A stretch of DNA of 64,000 nucleotides, taken from contig NC_133401.1 in NCBI RefSeq assembly GCF_047511655.1, forward strand, positions 16,090,001-16,154,000. Direction: 5' to 3'. A program made the translations under genes and the position numbers. Position 1 is the first letter of the stretch. Each line of letters starts with the position of its first letter. This stretch comes from Castor canadensis (lineage: Eukaryota > Chordata > Mammalia > Rodentia > Castoridae). This document shows, piece by piece, positions 53,801-60,008 of the stretch. The notes beneath the pieces are model-generated. The model was given only the letters and a program-made list of their open reading frames with translations, did no database searches and was not told the DNA's origin.

Positions 53801-54654
53801 CCCAGAGAGCAAAGGGCAGCCAGATGGTCACAGCGAGAGATGAGTGTGGTGAAGGGTGCACGTTAGCCGGGGCTCAGGAGACCTCCCAGGGAAGGACCCT
53901 TCAACTGAGGCCTGAGGCTGCCAGGGAGGGGGCTATGCAAAGGTCCTTGGGCAGAGGGCAGAGCAAGTGCAAAGGCCCTGGGGTAGGCTGGACCTGGGGT
54001 GGTGGAGGAGGCAAGGAGGCCAGTATGGCCAGAGCAGAGCAAGCTGGGGAACGGAGGGACAGGCAGTAGGAGGCTCAGAGCTCTGGAGACCCTGCTGCAC
54101 TCACAGTGTCCTTTGGTGCCACCACAGGCTTTATCACCATGACACCCCAGCTCTTCATCAACTACAAGCTCAAGTCCGTGGCCCACTTGCCATGGCGCAT
54201 GCTTACTTACAAGGCCCTCAACACCTTCATTGATGACCTGTTTGCCTTCGTCATTAAGATGCCTGTCATGTACCGAATTGGCTGCCTGCGGGACGGTGAG
54301 GCCTGGCGGGCGCCTGGACTCCCGGTGGTGTGGAGGTGGGCGGGCTGGCAGGACTGGGGCCCTGGTCCAGGGAGCTGGCTACCTCCTCACACCATCCCTC
54401 CTGTAGATGTGGTTTTTTTCATCTACCTCTACCAACGGTGGATTTACCGCGTCGACCCCACCCGTGTGAATGAATTCGGCATGAGTGGAGAGGGTGCCAC
54501 AGCAGCTGCGCCGCTGACCCCGGCCCCCACGCCCACCACGGCCACCGCTGGTACCAGGGAAGAGGCCTCCACGTCCCTGTCCGCCAAGCCCACCCTGGGG
54601 CACGAGCCCCAGAATGCCCCTCCAAAGCCAGCAGAGGACAAGAAGAAGGATTAG
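23830..54654 (+). CDS. CLPTM1: CLPTM1, multipass ER membrane protein regulating GABA-A receptor trafficking
   Basis: CLPTM1 family protein; known to retain GABA-A receptors in the ER. Coding exons: 23830-23901, 31419-31531, 40991-41114, 42102-42260, 44256-44373, 48926-49011, 49644-49764, 50217-50461, 51024-51117, 52779-52969, 53222-53317, 53577-53712, 54128-54295, 54407-54654. They sum to 1971 nt (656 aa; human 669) with consistent phases and GT-AG junctions. The N-terminus is Ala/Gly-rich. The first membrane segment includes RIFVIWALSSWF (62-73). A large lumenal domain with NITINIVDDHTPW follows. Membrane segments occur in exon 9 (LLALTIIVSIVHSVFEFLAF), exon 10 (SVFFGVFQSFVVLLYIL), exons 12-13 and the start of exon 14 (VVFFIYLYQRWIYRVDPTRV). 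The cytosolic tail is Thr/Pro/Ala-rich and ends in KPAEDKKKD; it is the part shortened against human. Identity elsewhere is near complete. Start AAGATGG is a good Kozak. Confidence 0.98.
24250..25289. other. CLPTM1 intron 1, unique part
   Basis: Mostly non-repetitive, with an MIR piece at about 24365-24440 (CATTTTACAGACAGGAATCC) and MIR-like text at 24765-24830 (TGTGTGACCTTGGGCAAGTT). Confidence 0.5.
25290..26095 (-). repeat. Antisense SINEs in CLPTM1 intron 1
   Basis: ID-like monomer flanked by long poly-T runs (25291-25430), a dimer at 25540-25750 of the subtype with CTCTGGTTATTTTGGAGATG, and a B1 at 25978-26095. Confidence 0.88.
26620..27010 (+). repeat. Ancient L2-like repeat, long copy
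   Basis: TGAGTGCTTACTGTGTGTTG, AAGGTGACACTTGACCTGAA and AGTGCAAAGGCCCTGGGATA. Same old family as at 10088, 53850 and 62380. Exact Repbase name not certain. Confidence 0.55.
27228..27770 (+). repeat. MER2-like DNA transposon (Tigger/pogo group), interrupted
   Basis: TACTCACGTCCCTTACGTAA, then ACTGGCGTCGTATTTGATGG, match the MER2 left region. AACATTTTCAGTCCCCAGTG and ACCCACGGACACAGAGGAGC match its right end. In between, antisense SINEs occupy about 27400-27640. Non-autonomous and inactive. Confidence 0.65.
27775..28390 (-). repeat. Old L1 3' region, antisense, with a nested SINE
   Basis: GTGTCTGGTTTCTTTCTCTT and TTTGTCCATGTATTCATGAA are antisense L1M words. A dimeric SINE (27868-28092, antisense) sits inside and is flanked by the near-perfect duplication CTAAAAATTCCTT / CTAAAAATTTCTT, its target-site duplication. 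Confidence 0.72.
28465..28675 (-). repeat. Dimeric SINE, antisense
   Basis: AGTGGTACTGAGGTTTGAAC to TTACAGGTGTGAGCCACTGG. An L1-like antisense piece continues at 28690-28830. Confidence 0.9.
29195..29885 (-). repeat. Cluster of antisense SINE monomers
   Basis: ID-like fragment (29197-29275), B1 (29365-29470), ID-like (29540-29625), diverged B1 (29628-29745), B1 (29760-29882). Confidence 0.82.
29890..31418. other. CLPTM1 intron 1, long repeat-free stretch
   Basis: About 1.5 kb without a recognised repeat, unusual for this intron, ending at the exon 2 acceptor. Short open frames have no conserved features. Could hold regulatory DNA; nothing specific identified. Confidence 0.45.
31575..32000 (-). 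repeat. ID, dimeric SINE and B1 in CLPTM1 intron 2, antisense
   Basis: ID at 31580-31662 (CACTGAGCCACACCCTAGCC), dimer at 31698-31887, B1 at 31889-31992. Confidence 0.86.
32280..32865. repeat. SINEs and an ATTT microsatellite
   Basis: Rearranged B1/ID-like pieces at 32290-32495 in mixed orientation, the ATTT run at 32526-32560, an antisense dimer at 32562-32760 and an antisense ID element at 32785-32865. Confidence 0.75.
33005..33360 (-). repeat. Antisense B1 and SINE pieces
   Basis: B1 at 33010-33125. A shorter piece at 33235-33360 ends in CACTTGAGCCACACCTCCAG. Confidence 0.75.
33385..33595 (-). repeat. Old L1 (L1M-type) fragment, antisense
   Basis: CAGAACCTTTTCATCTTTGC and GACTGAAACACTGCAACCAG match the antisense text of L1M 3' ends. 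Confidence 0.65.
33600..33840 (-). repeat. Dimeric SINE, antisense
   Basis: GGAACTGGGGTTTGAACTCA to GAGTGAGCCACCACTGGTGC, with a further ID-like scrap to 33840. Confidence 0.88.
33842..34494. other. CLPTM1 intron 2, unique stretch
   Basis: No repeat recognised. An open frame at 34050-34472 has no splice support or family features, so it is not called. Confidence 0.4.
34495..34700 (+). repeat. Dimeric SINE, sense
   Basis: AGCTGAGTGGTAGTGCATGC to GAGTTCAAACCCCAGTACTG, then poly-A. Confidence 0.9.
34838..35320 (+). repeat. Second MER2-like DNA transposon, twice interrupted
   Basis: CTCAGGTCCCTTCTATAAAA, GTGTACTTTAAATCAC, TTGTACATGTTCAGAACAGA and TTTGATTGAATCCATGGATG follow the MER2 order. It is split by a tRNA-Ile-like piece (34912-34952) and by a sense dimeric SINE (about 35033-35250). 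The SINE is flanked by AAGTTTTCA on both sides, a target-site duplication. A diverged ID-like scrap precedes it at 34797. Confidence 0.68.
34913..34943 (-). pseudogene. Retroposed tRNA-Ile 5' fragment
   Basis: The minus strand reads GGCCGGTTAGCTCAGCTGGT then TAGAGTGTGGT. This equals positions 1-31 of mammalian tRNA-Ile(AAU) with two mismatches, as I recall that tRNA. It stops before the anticodon loop, has no A tail, and lies within a MER2 element between imperfect repeats (TGTGCTTTAA left, TGTGTACTTTAA right). Nine extra bases lie on its 5' side. It cannot fold as a full tRNA. Alternative: chance similarity or an unknown tRNA-headed SINE. Confidence 0.5.
35360..36125 (-). repeat. Antisense SINE cluster in CLPTM1 intron 2
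   Basis: tRNA-headed SINE at 35370-35455 (GGGATTGAACCCACAGC; CGGCTGAGCCATACCCC), ID-like scrap 35490-35550, dimer 35590-35775, two B1 copies 35780-35985, ID scrap 36075-36122. TTA repeats at 35466-35482. Confidence 0.8.
36180..36385 (+). repeat. Dimeric SINE, sense
   Basis: GGGCGCCTGTAGCCTATAAT to TTCAAACCCCAGTGCCACC, with an AAAT tail. Confidence 0.9.
36663..36820 (+). repeat. Polypurine tract and ID element
   Basis: A-run of about 28 bases, then GA-rich sequence to 36740 (pure purine with few exceptions), followed by a well-preserved ID element at 36743-36820: GGCTGGGGATGTAGCTCAGT...GGACTCAATCCCAGC. Confidence 0.88.
36821..37330. other. CLPTM1 intron 2, unique stretch
   Basis: Non-repetitive after a short GA-rich tail of the ID element. 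No exon matching the CLPTM1 reading frame. Confidence 0.4.
37335..37600 (-). repeat. Degraded antisense SINEs
   Basis: B1-type pieces with AACATTTTGCCTGTGTTGTC and CTCAGCCTCCTGAGTGCTGG; boundaries blurred. Confidence 0.7.
37601..38125. other. CLPTM1 intron 2, unique stretch
   Basis: A 163-codon open frame begins at 37676 but runs into the ID element at 38130 and shows no family similarity. Treated as chance. Confidence 0.4.
38130..38690. repeat. ID (antisense), B1 and dimeric SINE (sense)
   Basis: ID at 38135-38212 (CACTGAGCTACACTCCCAG), MIR-like words at 38345-38380, B1 at 38390-38465, dimer at 38493-38690. Confidence 0.8.
38691..39380. other. CLPTM1 intron 2, AT-richer unique stretch
   Basis: No recognised repeat or exon. 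Minus-strand frame at 38906-39376 is not supported by any feature. Confidence 0.4.
39385..39615 (-). repeat. Dimeric SINE with internal T/C-rich expansion
   Basis: GCAGTGCTGAGGTTTGAACT to TACAGGCATGAGCCTCCAGT. The linker between halves has grown into a CTTTTTT-type tract (39451-39491). Confidence 0.85.
39838..40600 (+). repeat. Run of sense SINEs before CLPTM1 exon 3
   Basis: Dimer 39845-40020, B1 40085-40180, dimer 40197-40420, dimer with shortened right part 40425-40590. Confidence 0.87.
41690..41945 (-). repeat. ID-type SINEs in CLPTM1 intron 3, antisense
   Basis: ID-like scrap 41698-41755 and two ID elements: 41775-41855 and 41868-41945 (GGTACTGGGGATAGAACACA...CCACTGAGCCATGCCCCAG). Confidence 0.82.
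42354..42893 (-). mobile_element. Solo LTR of an endogenous retrovirus (fossil), antisense in CLPTM1 intron 4
   Basis: On the minus strand a TATA-type CTGTATAAACCC lies about 90 bases before TAATAAAGACTC, followed by about 60 bases ending TTTCA. This is a U3-R-U5 order of the ERV1/gamma type by spacing. U3 has a direct repeat of about 29 bp (TGATTAATGGCTTTCCTCTG / TGATTAATGGCTTCCCTCTG, 42696-42745). No internal viral region and no clear target duplication are seen. Ends are approximate. It looks like a degraded solo LTR of moderate age, younger than the MIR next to it. Confidence 0.6.
42915..43110. repeat. MIR, long copy
   Basis: GACTGAGCACTTGCTCTGCA, TTATGAGGAAACTGAGGGGC and CCTAAGGTCATACAGATAGT. 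Confidence 0.78.
43111..44255. other. CLPTM1 intron 4, repeat-free stretch
   Basis: About 1.1 kb unique up to the exon 5 acceptor. Several overlapping frames on both strands lack conserved features. Confidence 0.45.
44536..44640 (+). repeat. B1-like SINE fragment, sense
   Basis: GAGCACTCGGGAGGCCAAGG through GGGCAGCCTGGGCTACG. Confidence 0.75.
44641..45425. other. CLPTM1 intron 5, unique stretch
   Basis: Nothing recognised apart from faint old-repeat words. Confidence 0.4.
45430..45950. repeat. SINE pair in CLPTM1 intron 5
   Basis: Sense, degraded copy at 45438-45590 (GCCAGCAACAGTGGCTTCTT). Antisense dimer at 45733-45935 (GATGGCACTGGAGTTTGAAC...TATAGGCATGAGCTAC). Confidence 0.82.
45951..46750. 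other. CLPTM1 intron 5, unique stretch
   Basis: No recognised exon or repeat. Includes CCTTTTGGAATAAAAGC near 46180 without transcript evidence. Confidence 0.4.
46755..46978 (+). repeat. Dimeric SINE, sense
   Basis: GTGGTCACACTGTCACACCT to TTCAAACTTTAGTCCCTGTC, of the subtype with CCAAAATAACCAGAGCAAAA. Confidence 0.9.
46979..47610. other. CLPTM1 intron 5, unique stretch
   Basis: No repeat or exon recognised. Confidence 0.4.
47613..47710 (+). repeat. Free-standing ID-like monomer, sense
   Basis: GGGCTGACAGAGTGGCTCAC...TTCAAACCCCAGTGCCACC, then A/G tail. It shows that the right half of the dimer also moves alone. Confidence 0.88.
47711..48549. other. CLPTM1 intron 5, unique stretch
   Basis: A 283-codon minus-strand open frame covers 48090-48941 but includes a SINE and antisense exon 6. 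It is not a gene. Confidence 0.5.
48550..48685 (+). repeat. B1-like SINE, sense
   Basis: GTCAGGCGTGGTGTCTGCCT to AAAGACCCTGTCTC, with an A-rich tail. Confidence 0.88.
49115..49245. repeat. MIR in CLPTM1 intron 6
   Basis: GTCCCATTTTCGGATAGGAA and AGAGTCTCACAGGCAGGAAG. Confidence 0.6.
51530..51705. repeat. MIR in CLPTM1 intron 9
   Basis: ATGTGCCAGGCACTATGTTG and AGTAAGCCACTTGCCCATGG. Confidence 0.7.
51706..52220. other. CLPTM1 intron 9, unique stretch
   Basis: Nothing recognised. Confidence 0.4.
52223..52400 (-). repeat. Dimeric SINE, antisense
   Basis: GTGGTACTGGGGCTTGAACT to TACAGGCATGAGCCACTGGC. Confidence 0.9.
53850..54065 (+). repeat. Ancient L2-like repeat in CLPTM1 intron 12
   Basis: GAGCAAGTGCAAAGGCCCTG and AGGAGGCCAGTATGGCCAGA, the tail part of the family also seen at 10088, 26620 and 62880. 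Confidence 0.6.
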
Positions 54655-55078
54655 CCCTCTGGTCCTCGTCCACTCCGGCTCCTGTGACCACCGTCCCACC
54701 TCCCCGGCCCCTCGCCTCTCCTCCCTGTCGCCCTTTCCCTGGACAGATCAGGCCGGGCCAGCGGGAGGCCCCCTCAGGCCAGGGCCCAGCACGAGAGGTG
54801 GGGCTGCGGAGGCCAGGGCTCGTTGTGTGCGGAGGCACCGTCTGTCTGTCTGTCTGTCCTGTGTGTTTCCAGCCTTCGCCCTGCCAGCCCAGCACATCGG
54901 GAATCATGGGAAAGCCAACACGGCACTGCCGAGGGTGGGCCAGGCGGGGAGGGGCCCTGGCCCTCCGCGGGCCACCTGCGATCATCCATCGTCTCGTTCC
55001 TCGTCCCCACCATCCCTCCTCCCAGACCGCCGCCCTTTAACACAGTCTGGATTTAATAAATTCATATGGGTGTTTAAC
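54655..55078 (+). other. CLPTM1: CLPTM1 3' UTR
   Basis: About 420 bases, C-rich, with a short CTGT run (54839-54856). Ends about 18 bases after the AATAAA at 55055. Confidence 0.85.
55055..55060 (+). terminator. CLPTM1: CLPTM1 polyadenylation signal
   Basis: AATAAA in GGATTTAATAAATTCATATG, 400 bases past the stop codon. Confidence 0.9.
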
Positions 55079-56019
55079 TTAAACTCAACCACCGCCCTCC
55101 TCCTCCTCCTTCCTGCCGCCCTGCAGAGCCTTCTGCAGGTGGCTCTCCTGGCTGCAGTATGGAGGCCTGTGTGTACAGGATGCAGAATGGTGGACTCAGT
55201 GACCACCCAGTGAGAGCCCTGGCCTCTGGTCCCCCTGTGGTCCCCAGGAAGCTGACTCCAGTTGGCTACACCAATACTCTGGGAGCCTTGTGTGTGCCCA
55301 GCATGCGTCTGACACCATGCTTCCAGGCAGGGCCCAGAGTACTGGTCAGTCAGGCCTGCACTGCCTGGTGGGCAGCATCCTCCCCAGGCCTCAGTCTGCA
55401 GCGGGAACGCAGTGACACCCCATAGGTAGCCCTGGCACTGAGAACCCAGCTGAGCTGTCAGTCCTTGGCCCTGTGCCTTCCCAGCCCAGTCCCTGGAGCT
55501 AGGGGATTTCCTGGGTGAAGGGGTGACCTCTGGGTTGCCCTGCTATCTGGGACGTGGGACCCCGCATTCTCAGGCTTGTTGAGGAAAGGGGTTCTCGTCT
55601 GCTGCAGGGAGGAGCCCTGGCTTGGAACCACAACAGGTTCCTTCAGAACCAGGCAGGAAACCTGAGATCCCTGAGAGATGGCCACTGGGGGACCACAAGT
55701 TGTCTCCCCTTGATCTGCCACATACCCTGTCCTTCTCTGTTTCATTTTAGGGCTCCCCAGTGCCCTCAGAGATATCCCAGCCTCCACACACCACTTTTTT
55801 TTTACTGGAAACTAGAAACTGGCAGGATGGAGTAGGAGCCCTTTATGATGCCACCCACCTCTGCCTCCTTCCACAGCCCCACTACCAAGTCTTTTGTCAG
55901 CTCAAGAACTGTGAGCTGCCCCCAATATCATGGGTGTCTACACCTGGGGCCCTGCCCAGCCTCCCCCCTTCTTCCTGCTTCTGTCCTCCCCACCTCCATC
56001 CATTTTCCCTCCAGAGTTT
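55079..56019. other. CLPTM1-RELB intergenic, unique part
   Basis: No repeat and no conserved frame recognised. Confidence 0.45.
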
Positions 56020-56123
56020 ACGTTGTAAAGTAACAAACCTGATCCTGCTCAGAACCTCCTGTGGCTCCTTCACGTTGTAAAGTAACAAACCTGACCCTGC
56101 TCAGAACCTCCTGTGGCTCCCCA
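56020..56123 (+). repeat. 52-bp tandem duplication
   Basis: ACGTTGTAAAGTAACAAACC starts at 56020 and again at 56072. The two units differ at only two or three positions, so the duplication is recent. The unit includes old-repeat text (GAACCTCCTGTGGCTCC). Confidence 0.92.
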
Positions 56124-56389
56124 GTGCTCTCAGAAGTCCTAGGCTCCTAACTGATGAGAACCTGAGGTCTTTGTAACCCTCACTTTCCCTGCCAGAGTTT
56201 CACCCCGCAGCTCTGGGTCATGCTATCCCCTACCTGTACCACATCCTGACTCACAATTCCTCCCATGTGTGTCCCCTCCTCCAGGACAACCTCCCTGACT
56301 CCCAGTTCTAGGTGCTCAGGCACCCTGTCCGTTTTGGGTCATTACTGCATGGGGACAATGGATCAGTCTCCACTGGATTGAAGCCTCCC

Positions 56390-57345
56390 CTTGCTAGGCA
56401 AGTGCTCTACCATTTGAGCCAGGCCCCCAGCCCTTTTAGTTTGTTTTTAAGACAGCGTTTAACTGTCCAGGCTGGCCTCGAACGTGTGATCCTCCTACCT
56501 CTGCCTCAGATTGCCCATGTTCATTTTCACAGACAGGCACATGGAGAAGTGTGGACATCGGTGGGGGCCCTCATTTGGACACTGGTGGAGACATAGGACA
56601 TGCAGATAACAGATAACTCTGAAACACACAAACCCCCTCCCCTGTGCTGGGGGCTTTGTCTACATAGTGGGGACCACAATAGATCTAGACCTGCCCTCAT
56701 AGAGCAGAAATTCTGAGCGCTGAGGACATCTGACTGTACCATGTCCTTTCACTCATTCAACAAAGATGAGATTTGACATTTGTAGGGAAGGAGAATTAGT
56801 TTGGCTCCTGGTCACAATAGAAGTCATGCTGTCACTTTTTGTCATGAGCCAAGCTCTAGGGCTGGTAGAGTGGCTCAAGTGGTAAAGTGCCTGTCTAGCA
56901 ATCATGAGGACCCGAGTTCAAACCCCAGTACATACACACACACAAAGAAATGAGCCAAGCTCTACTCTGAGGGCTGCATGTGGTTTGTGGTTTGCTCCAT
57001 CAACTAAACTTAATGTCACACAGTGTCCCCATCACCTGACAGGCTGGTCACTCTGGCCTCATCTCTACCCCTGCCCTATCAGTCATTCTGCTCCATCCTC
57101 CTCACTGTTCCTTGAACATGCTATACCAGAGCTGGGGGTAGTGGTGCGCACCTGTAATTCTGGCACTTGGGGGCAGAGGCAGGTGGATTGAGAGTTCCAG
57201 ACCAGCCTGAGATACATAGTATTCTGTCAAAAAAAAAAAAAACCCCAAAAACCAGAAACAGGGCTGGAGGCATGTCTCAAGTAATAGAGTAGCTTCCTAG
57301 CAAGTGTAAGGCCCTGAATTCACACCCCAAGACTGACCCCCCCAA
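56390..57345. repeat. SINE pieces downstream of CLPTM1
   Basis: Antisense dimer remnant 56390-56510, sense ID-like monomer 56858-56940 (GGGCTGGTAGAGTGGCTCAA), sense dimer 57130-57340 (GGTAGTGGTGCGCACCTGTA...). 56511-56857 is unique. Confidence 0.82.
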
Positions 57346-57359
57346 AAAAAATACATATA

Positions 57360-57700
57360 TGTATCGTGCATTCCTACCCCAGGACCTTTGCACTCACTGT
57401 TCCTGAGTTTTGAATGTGAACATGGCTACTCCAGTTATCCACATGAATCCCTCACCTTCAGGCTTCTACCAGACCCTCCTCAAGTTTCTTCACCCAAACT
57501 GCTCTACAAGCTCAGTCTTTTTATTTATTTTTTTGTTCCTTTTCAAACTCAGTTCTTATTTCCTCCTTTACTCTATTTGCTCACCTATTTTGCATCCATC
57601 TCACGTATTCCTTATGTGTCCCCAGCTTTTAAAGCAGTGCACAACAGTCCCGTGGGAAACATGCTGCTGTTTATTTCAACCTTGCAGATGAGAAAATGAA
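57360..57700. other. Intergenic, old-repeat-like AT-richer stretch
   Basis: GACCTTTGCACTCACTGTTC resembles the antisense text of an old L2-type 3' region. No gene. Confidence 0.4.
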
Positions 57701-57702
57701 AC

Positions 57703-58325
57703 CTAGGGGCCGGGGGTGTGGCCCAGTGGTAGAGCACTTTATAGATGGGAGACTGAGCCTCAGAGAGATGGACTCAGTCGCCTCATGTCACACAGCTGTT
57801 GAAGAGACCTACAGTTTGAACCCAGGAAGTCTGATTCCAGGGCCTCATATCTCTTTTGATTATTTATTTTGAGTGGTACTGGGGTTTGAACTTATGGCTT
57901 CACACTTGGTTGGGCAGGTGCTCTACCACTTAAGCCACGCACCCCCCCCCAGCCCTTTTTCATTTTTTGGGTTTTCACCGGGGCTGGCCTGGATTGCAGA
58001 CTGCAGTCCTATTTTTTTCCCCATGTACCTGGGATGACAGGTGCACAATGCATGTCCAGCTTTTATTCATTGAGATGGGATCTCAACTACTTTTTGATCC
58101 TCCATCCACCCAGGATTACAGATGTGAGCTACTGTGCCCAGTGGTTACTGGGGTTGAACTCAGGACCTCATACTTCCTAAGCAGTTGCTCTACCACTTGC
58201 ATCACTCCCCCAGCCTTTTTTTTTCTTCTTTGAGTTAGAATCTTATTGTATAGCTCAGGCTGCTCTCAAACTCGGGAATTCCAGCTTCCTGAGTGCTGGG
58301 ATTACAGCACCACCAGGCCTGGCTT
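57703..58325. repeat. ID scrap, MIR and antisense SINEs
   Basis: ID head 57705-57738 (GGGGGTGTGGCCCAGTGGTA) broken into an MIR (57745-57850, CCTCAGAGAGATGGACTCAG). Then antisense dimeric SINE pieces 57875-58140 and a further ID-like plus B1 pair 58141-58322. Confidence 0.75.
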
Positions 58326-58349
58326 CAAATCACTTCCCTTGCAAGGCTG

Positions 58350-58770
58350 ATGGAGTGTACAGACCACAGCCTGCAAACCGACTCCAGCCTGTCAGTTGTT
58401 TCGGTATGGTGTTTACTTCTTTCAGTTGGGAAACTGAAGAATATATTGTAATCCTGTGTGACTCACAAACATGATACCTGGGTTTCCACCACTGTGTGAG
58501 GTGTACTTCTCGCCCACCTTGTTCCTACATAGGCACATTACCCATCTGGCATGAAAACACTAGAATATGTTGTTTCATGTCAAAGTCATATGAAAATTCT
58601 GATTTTGATATCCACACTCATCTTTGTACCATGATACAGTTGAGAGTTCAGATTTGACCCCAAAGCCAAAGCTGAAGAGAATTTGCTGTCTAGCCCTTTG
58701 CAAGAAAAGGTTTGCTTTTATTTCTGCTCAGTGACAGCAGTTCTGCTGTGGTCTGACCTGCTGTACACTG
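58350..58770. repeat. Probable old DNA-transposon remnant
   Basis: TACAGACCACAGCCTGCAAA at one end and TGCTGTCTAGCCCTTTGCAA then GAAAAGGTTTGC at the other resemble a common mammalian hAT-type remnant. Family name not certain. Confidence 0.4.
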
Positions 58771-59224
58771 GTACCTGGGAGCAGGTTACAGGGCTGTGCC
58801 CTAGTGCCGGGTGGCACCAGCAGAAGTTCAGAAAGGTATGTTGCATGAATCAGTGAGTACACGTGGACCATGAAGAGAAGTGGAGTGTGCAAATTTTACA
58901 CAAGGTGACATAAAGAGGATGACAAATGCTGGCTCTGGTCTAGGGGTGCCTTGCACCTAAGTTGGAACCTGACAGCCACAGGGTCAATTTCAGAGCCATT
59001 GGAGGCTTAGCAGTCGATCTTGAGCCTCAGTCTCCTCGGTAATAATCCTACTTCTAGCACGTTCTTCTGGTGCTGCTGCCAGGTCTGAGACGTCTGTGTG
59101 ATACTCAGGTAAGCCCTTTGTCCTGGGTTGGGCGCAGTGTTCCGTATGTGCAGCGTTACCATCCCCGACTAAGCTGAGCTCTGGGCTGAAAGTGCTCTGG
59201 GTTATTTATAGGTGGCTTGGAGGG
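58771..59224. other. Intergenic, unique stretch upstream of RELB
   Basis: Nothing recognised. Confidence 0.4.
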
Positions 59225-59425
59225 GTTGGGGTGGAACAAGACAATAACTAAAACATCCATTCATTCAAAAACATGTAGTGACCCCTACCCTACCGTGTTC
59301 TAGGCGTTGGGTATACAAGGAACAAACTAGAAATCTACATACTGACATTCTAGCTTTAAACAGTCGTTAAACCTCAATATCCAAATTACAGCTGGAGAAA
59401 CTGAGGCATAGAGAGACTTTAGGGT
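59225..59425. repeat. MIR/L2-type fragment
   Basis: ATTCATTCAAAAACATGTAG and CTGGAGAAACTGAGGCATAG. Confidence 0.65.
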
Positions 59426-59599
59426 TTCATAGAGATCGTTATTATCAATGACAACTGTAGGGCCCTGGCAAACTCGCGATCCTAAAGCTTCCCTTGCAGC
59501 CTGACAGACAGCAGGTTCAAGTCCTACTGGGAGAGTAAGGGGGGACCTCACATTCCCAGCTTGCTGCATGGGTAGGGCGTGAGTGACCTTAGGCTAGCC

Positions 59600-60008
59600 T
59601 CAGTTGTCTTGGCCAGAGCAATGGGCAGCTAGCGACGCGCGCCAGGCCGCTCTGCAGCGCCCAGCCTCCCATTCCCGGCCGGCCCCGCCCCCGCCGTCAC
59701 GTGACACGCGGGGGTTTTCCCGTTCCCCTGGCGTGACGTCACGATGGGGTACGGGCCAATGGGCGCGCAGGCCGGCGGCGCCGGGGAATTCCGCCGCCCC
59801 GCCCCCGCCCGCCGCCCGCCCGGCCCGGCCCGGCGCCCCCCGCAGCCCCGGGCGCCGCGCGCACTGCCCGGCCTGCGGCCCCAGCCCCTGCGCCGCTCGT
59901 CTGACTCGCGATCGTCTACCAGAGTGTGCCGCCCGGCTGCCCGGCCTGCCCGCGTGCGTGCTTCGGTCTGGGCCGATCTCCGGGCTGTCCGTCCACACTG
60001 GTTGGGCC
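59600..60008 (+). promoter_or_regulatory. RELB: RELB CpG-island promoter and 5' UTR
   Basis: TATA-less and extremely GC-rich. Motifs in order: perfect E-box palindrome TCACGTGA (59697-59704), kB site GGGGTTTTCC (59711-59720), perfect CRE TGACGTCA (59734-59741), CCAAT (59756-59760), kB site GGGGAATTCC (59783-59792), then GC boxes. Two NF-kB sites in the RELB promoter are established for other mammals and explain its autoregulation. Transcription start probably lies between 59800 and 59900; it is not fixed by sequence. Confidence 0.8.

Noticed and set aside
31419-54654. CLPTM1 as a processed pseudogene or broken gene
   Set aside because: All 14 coding exons keep GT-AG sites, matching phases and an open frame, so it is intact.
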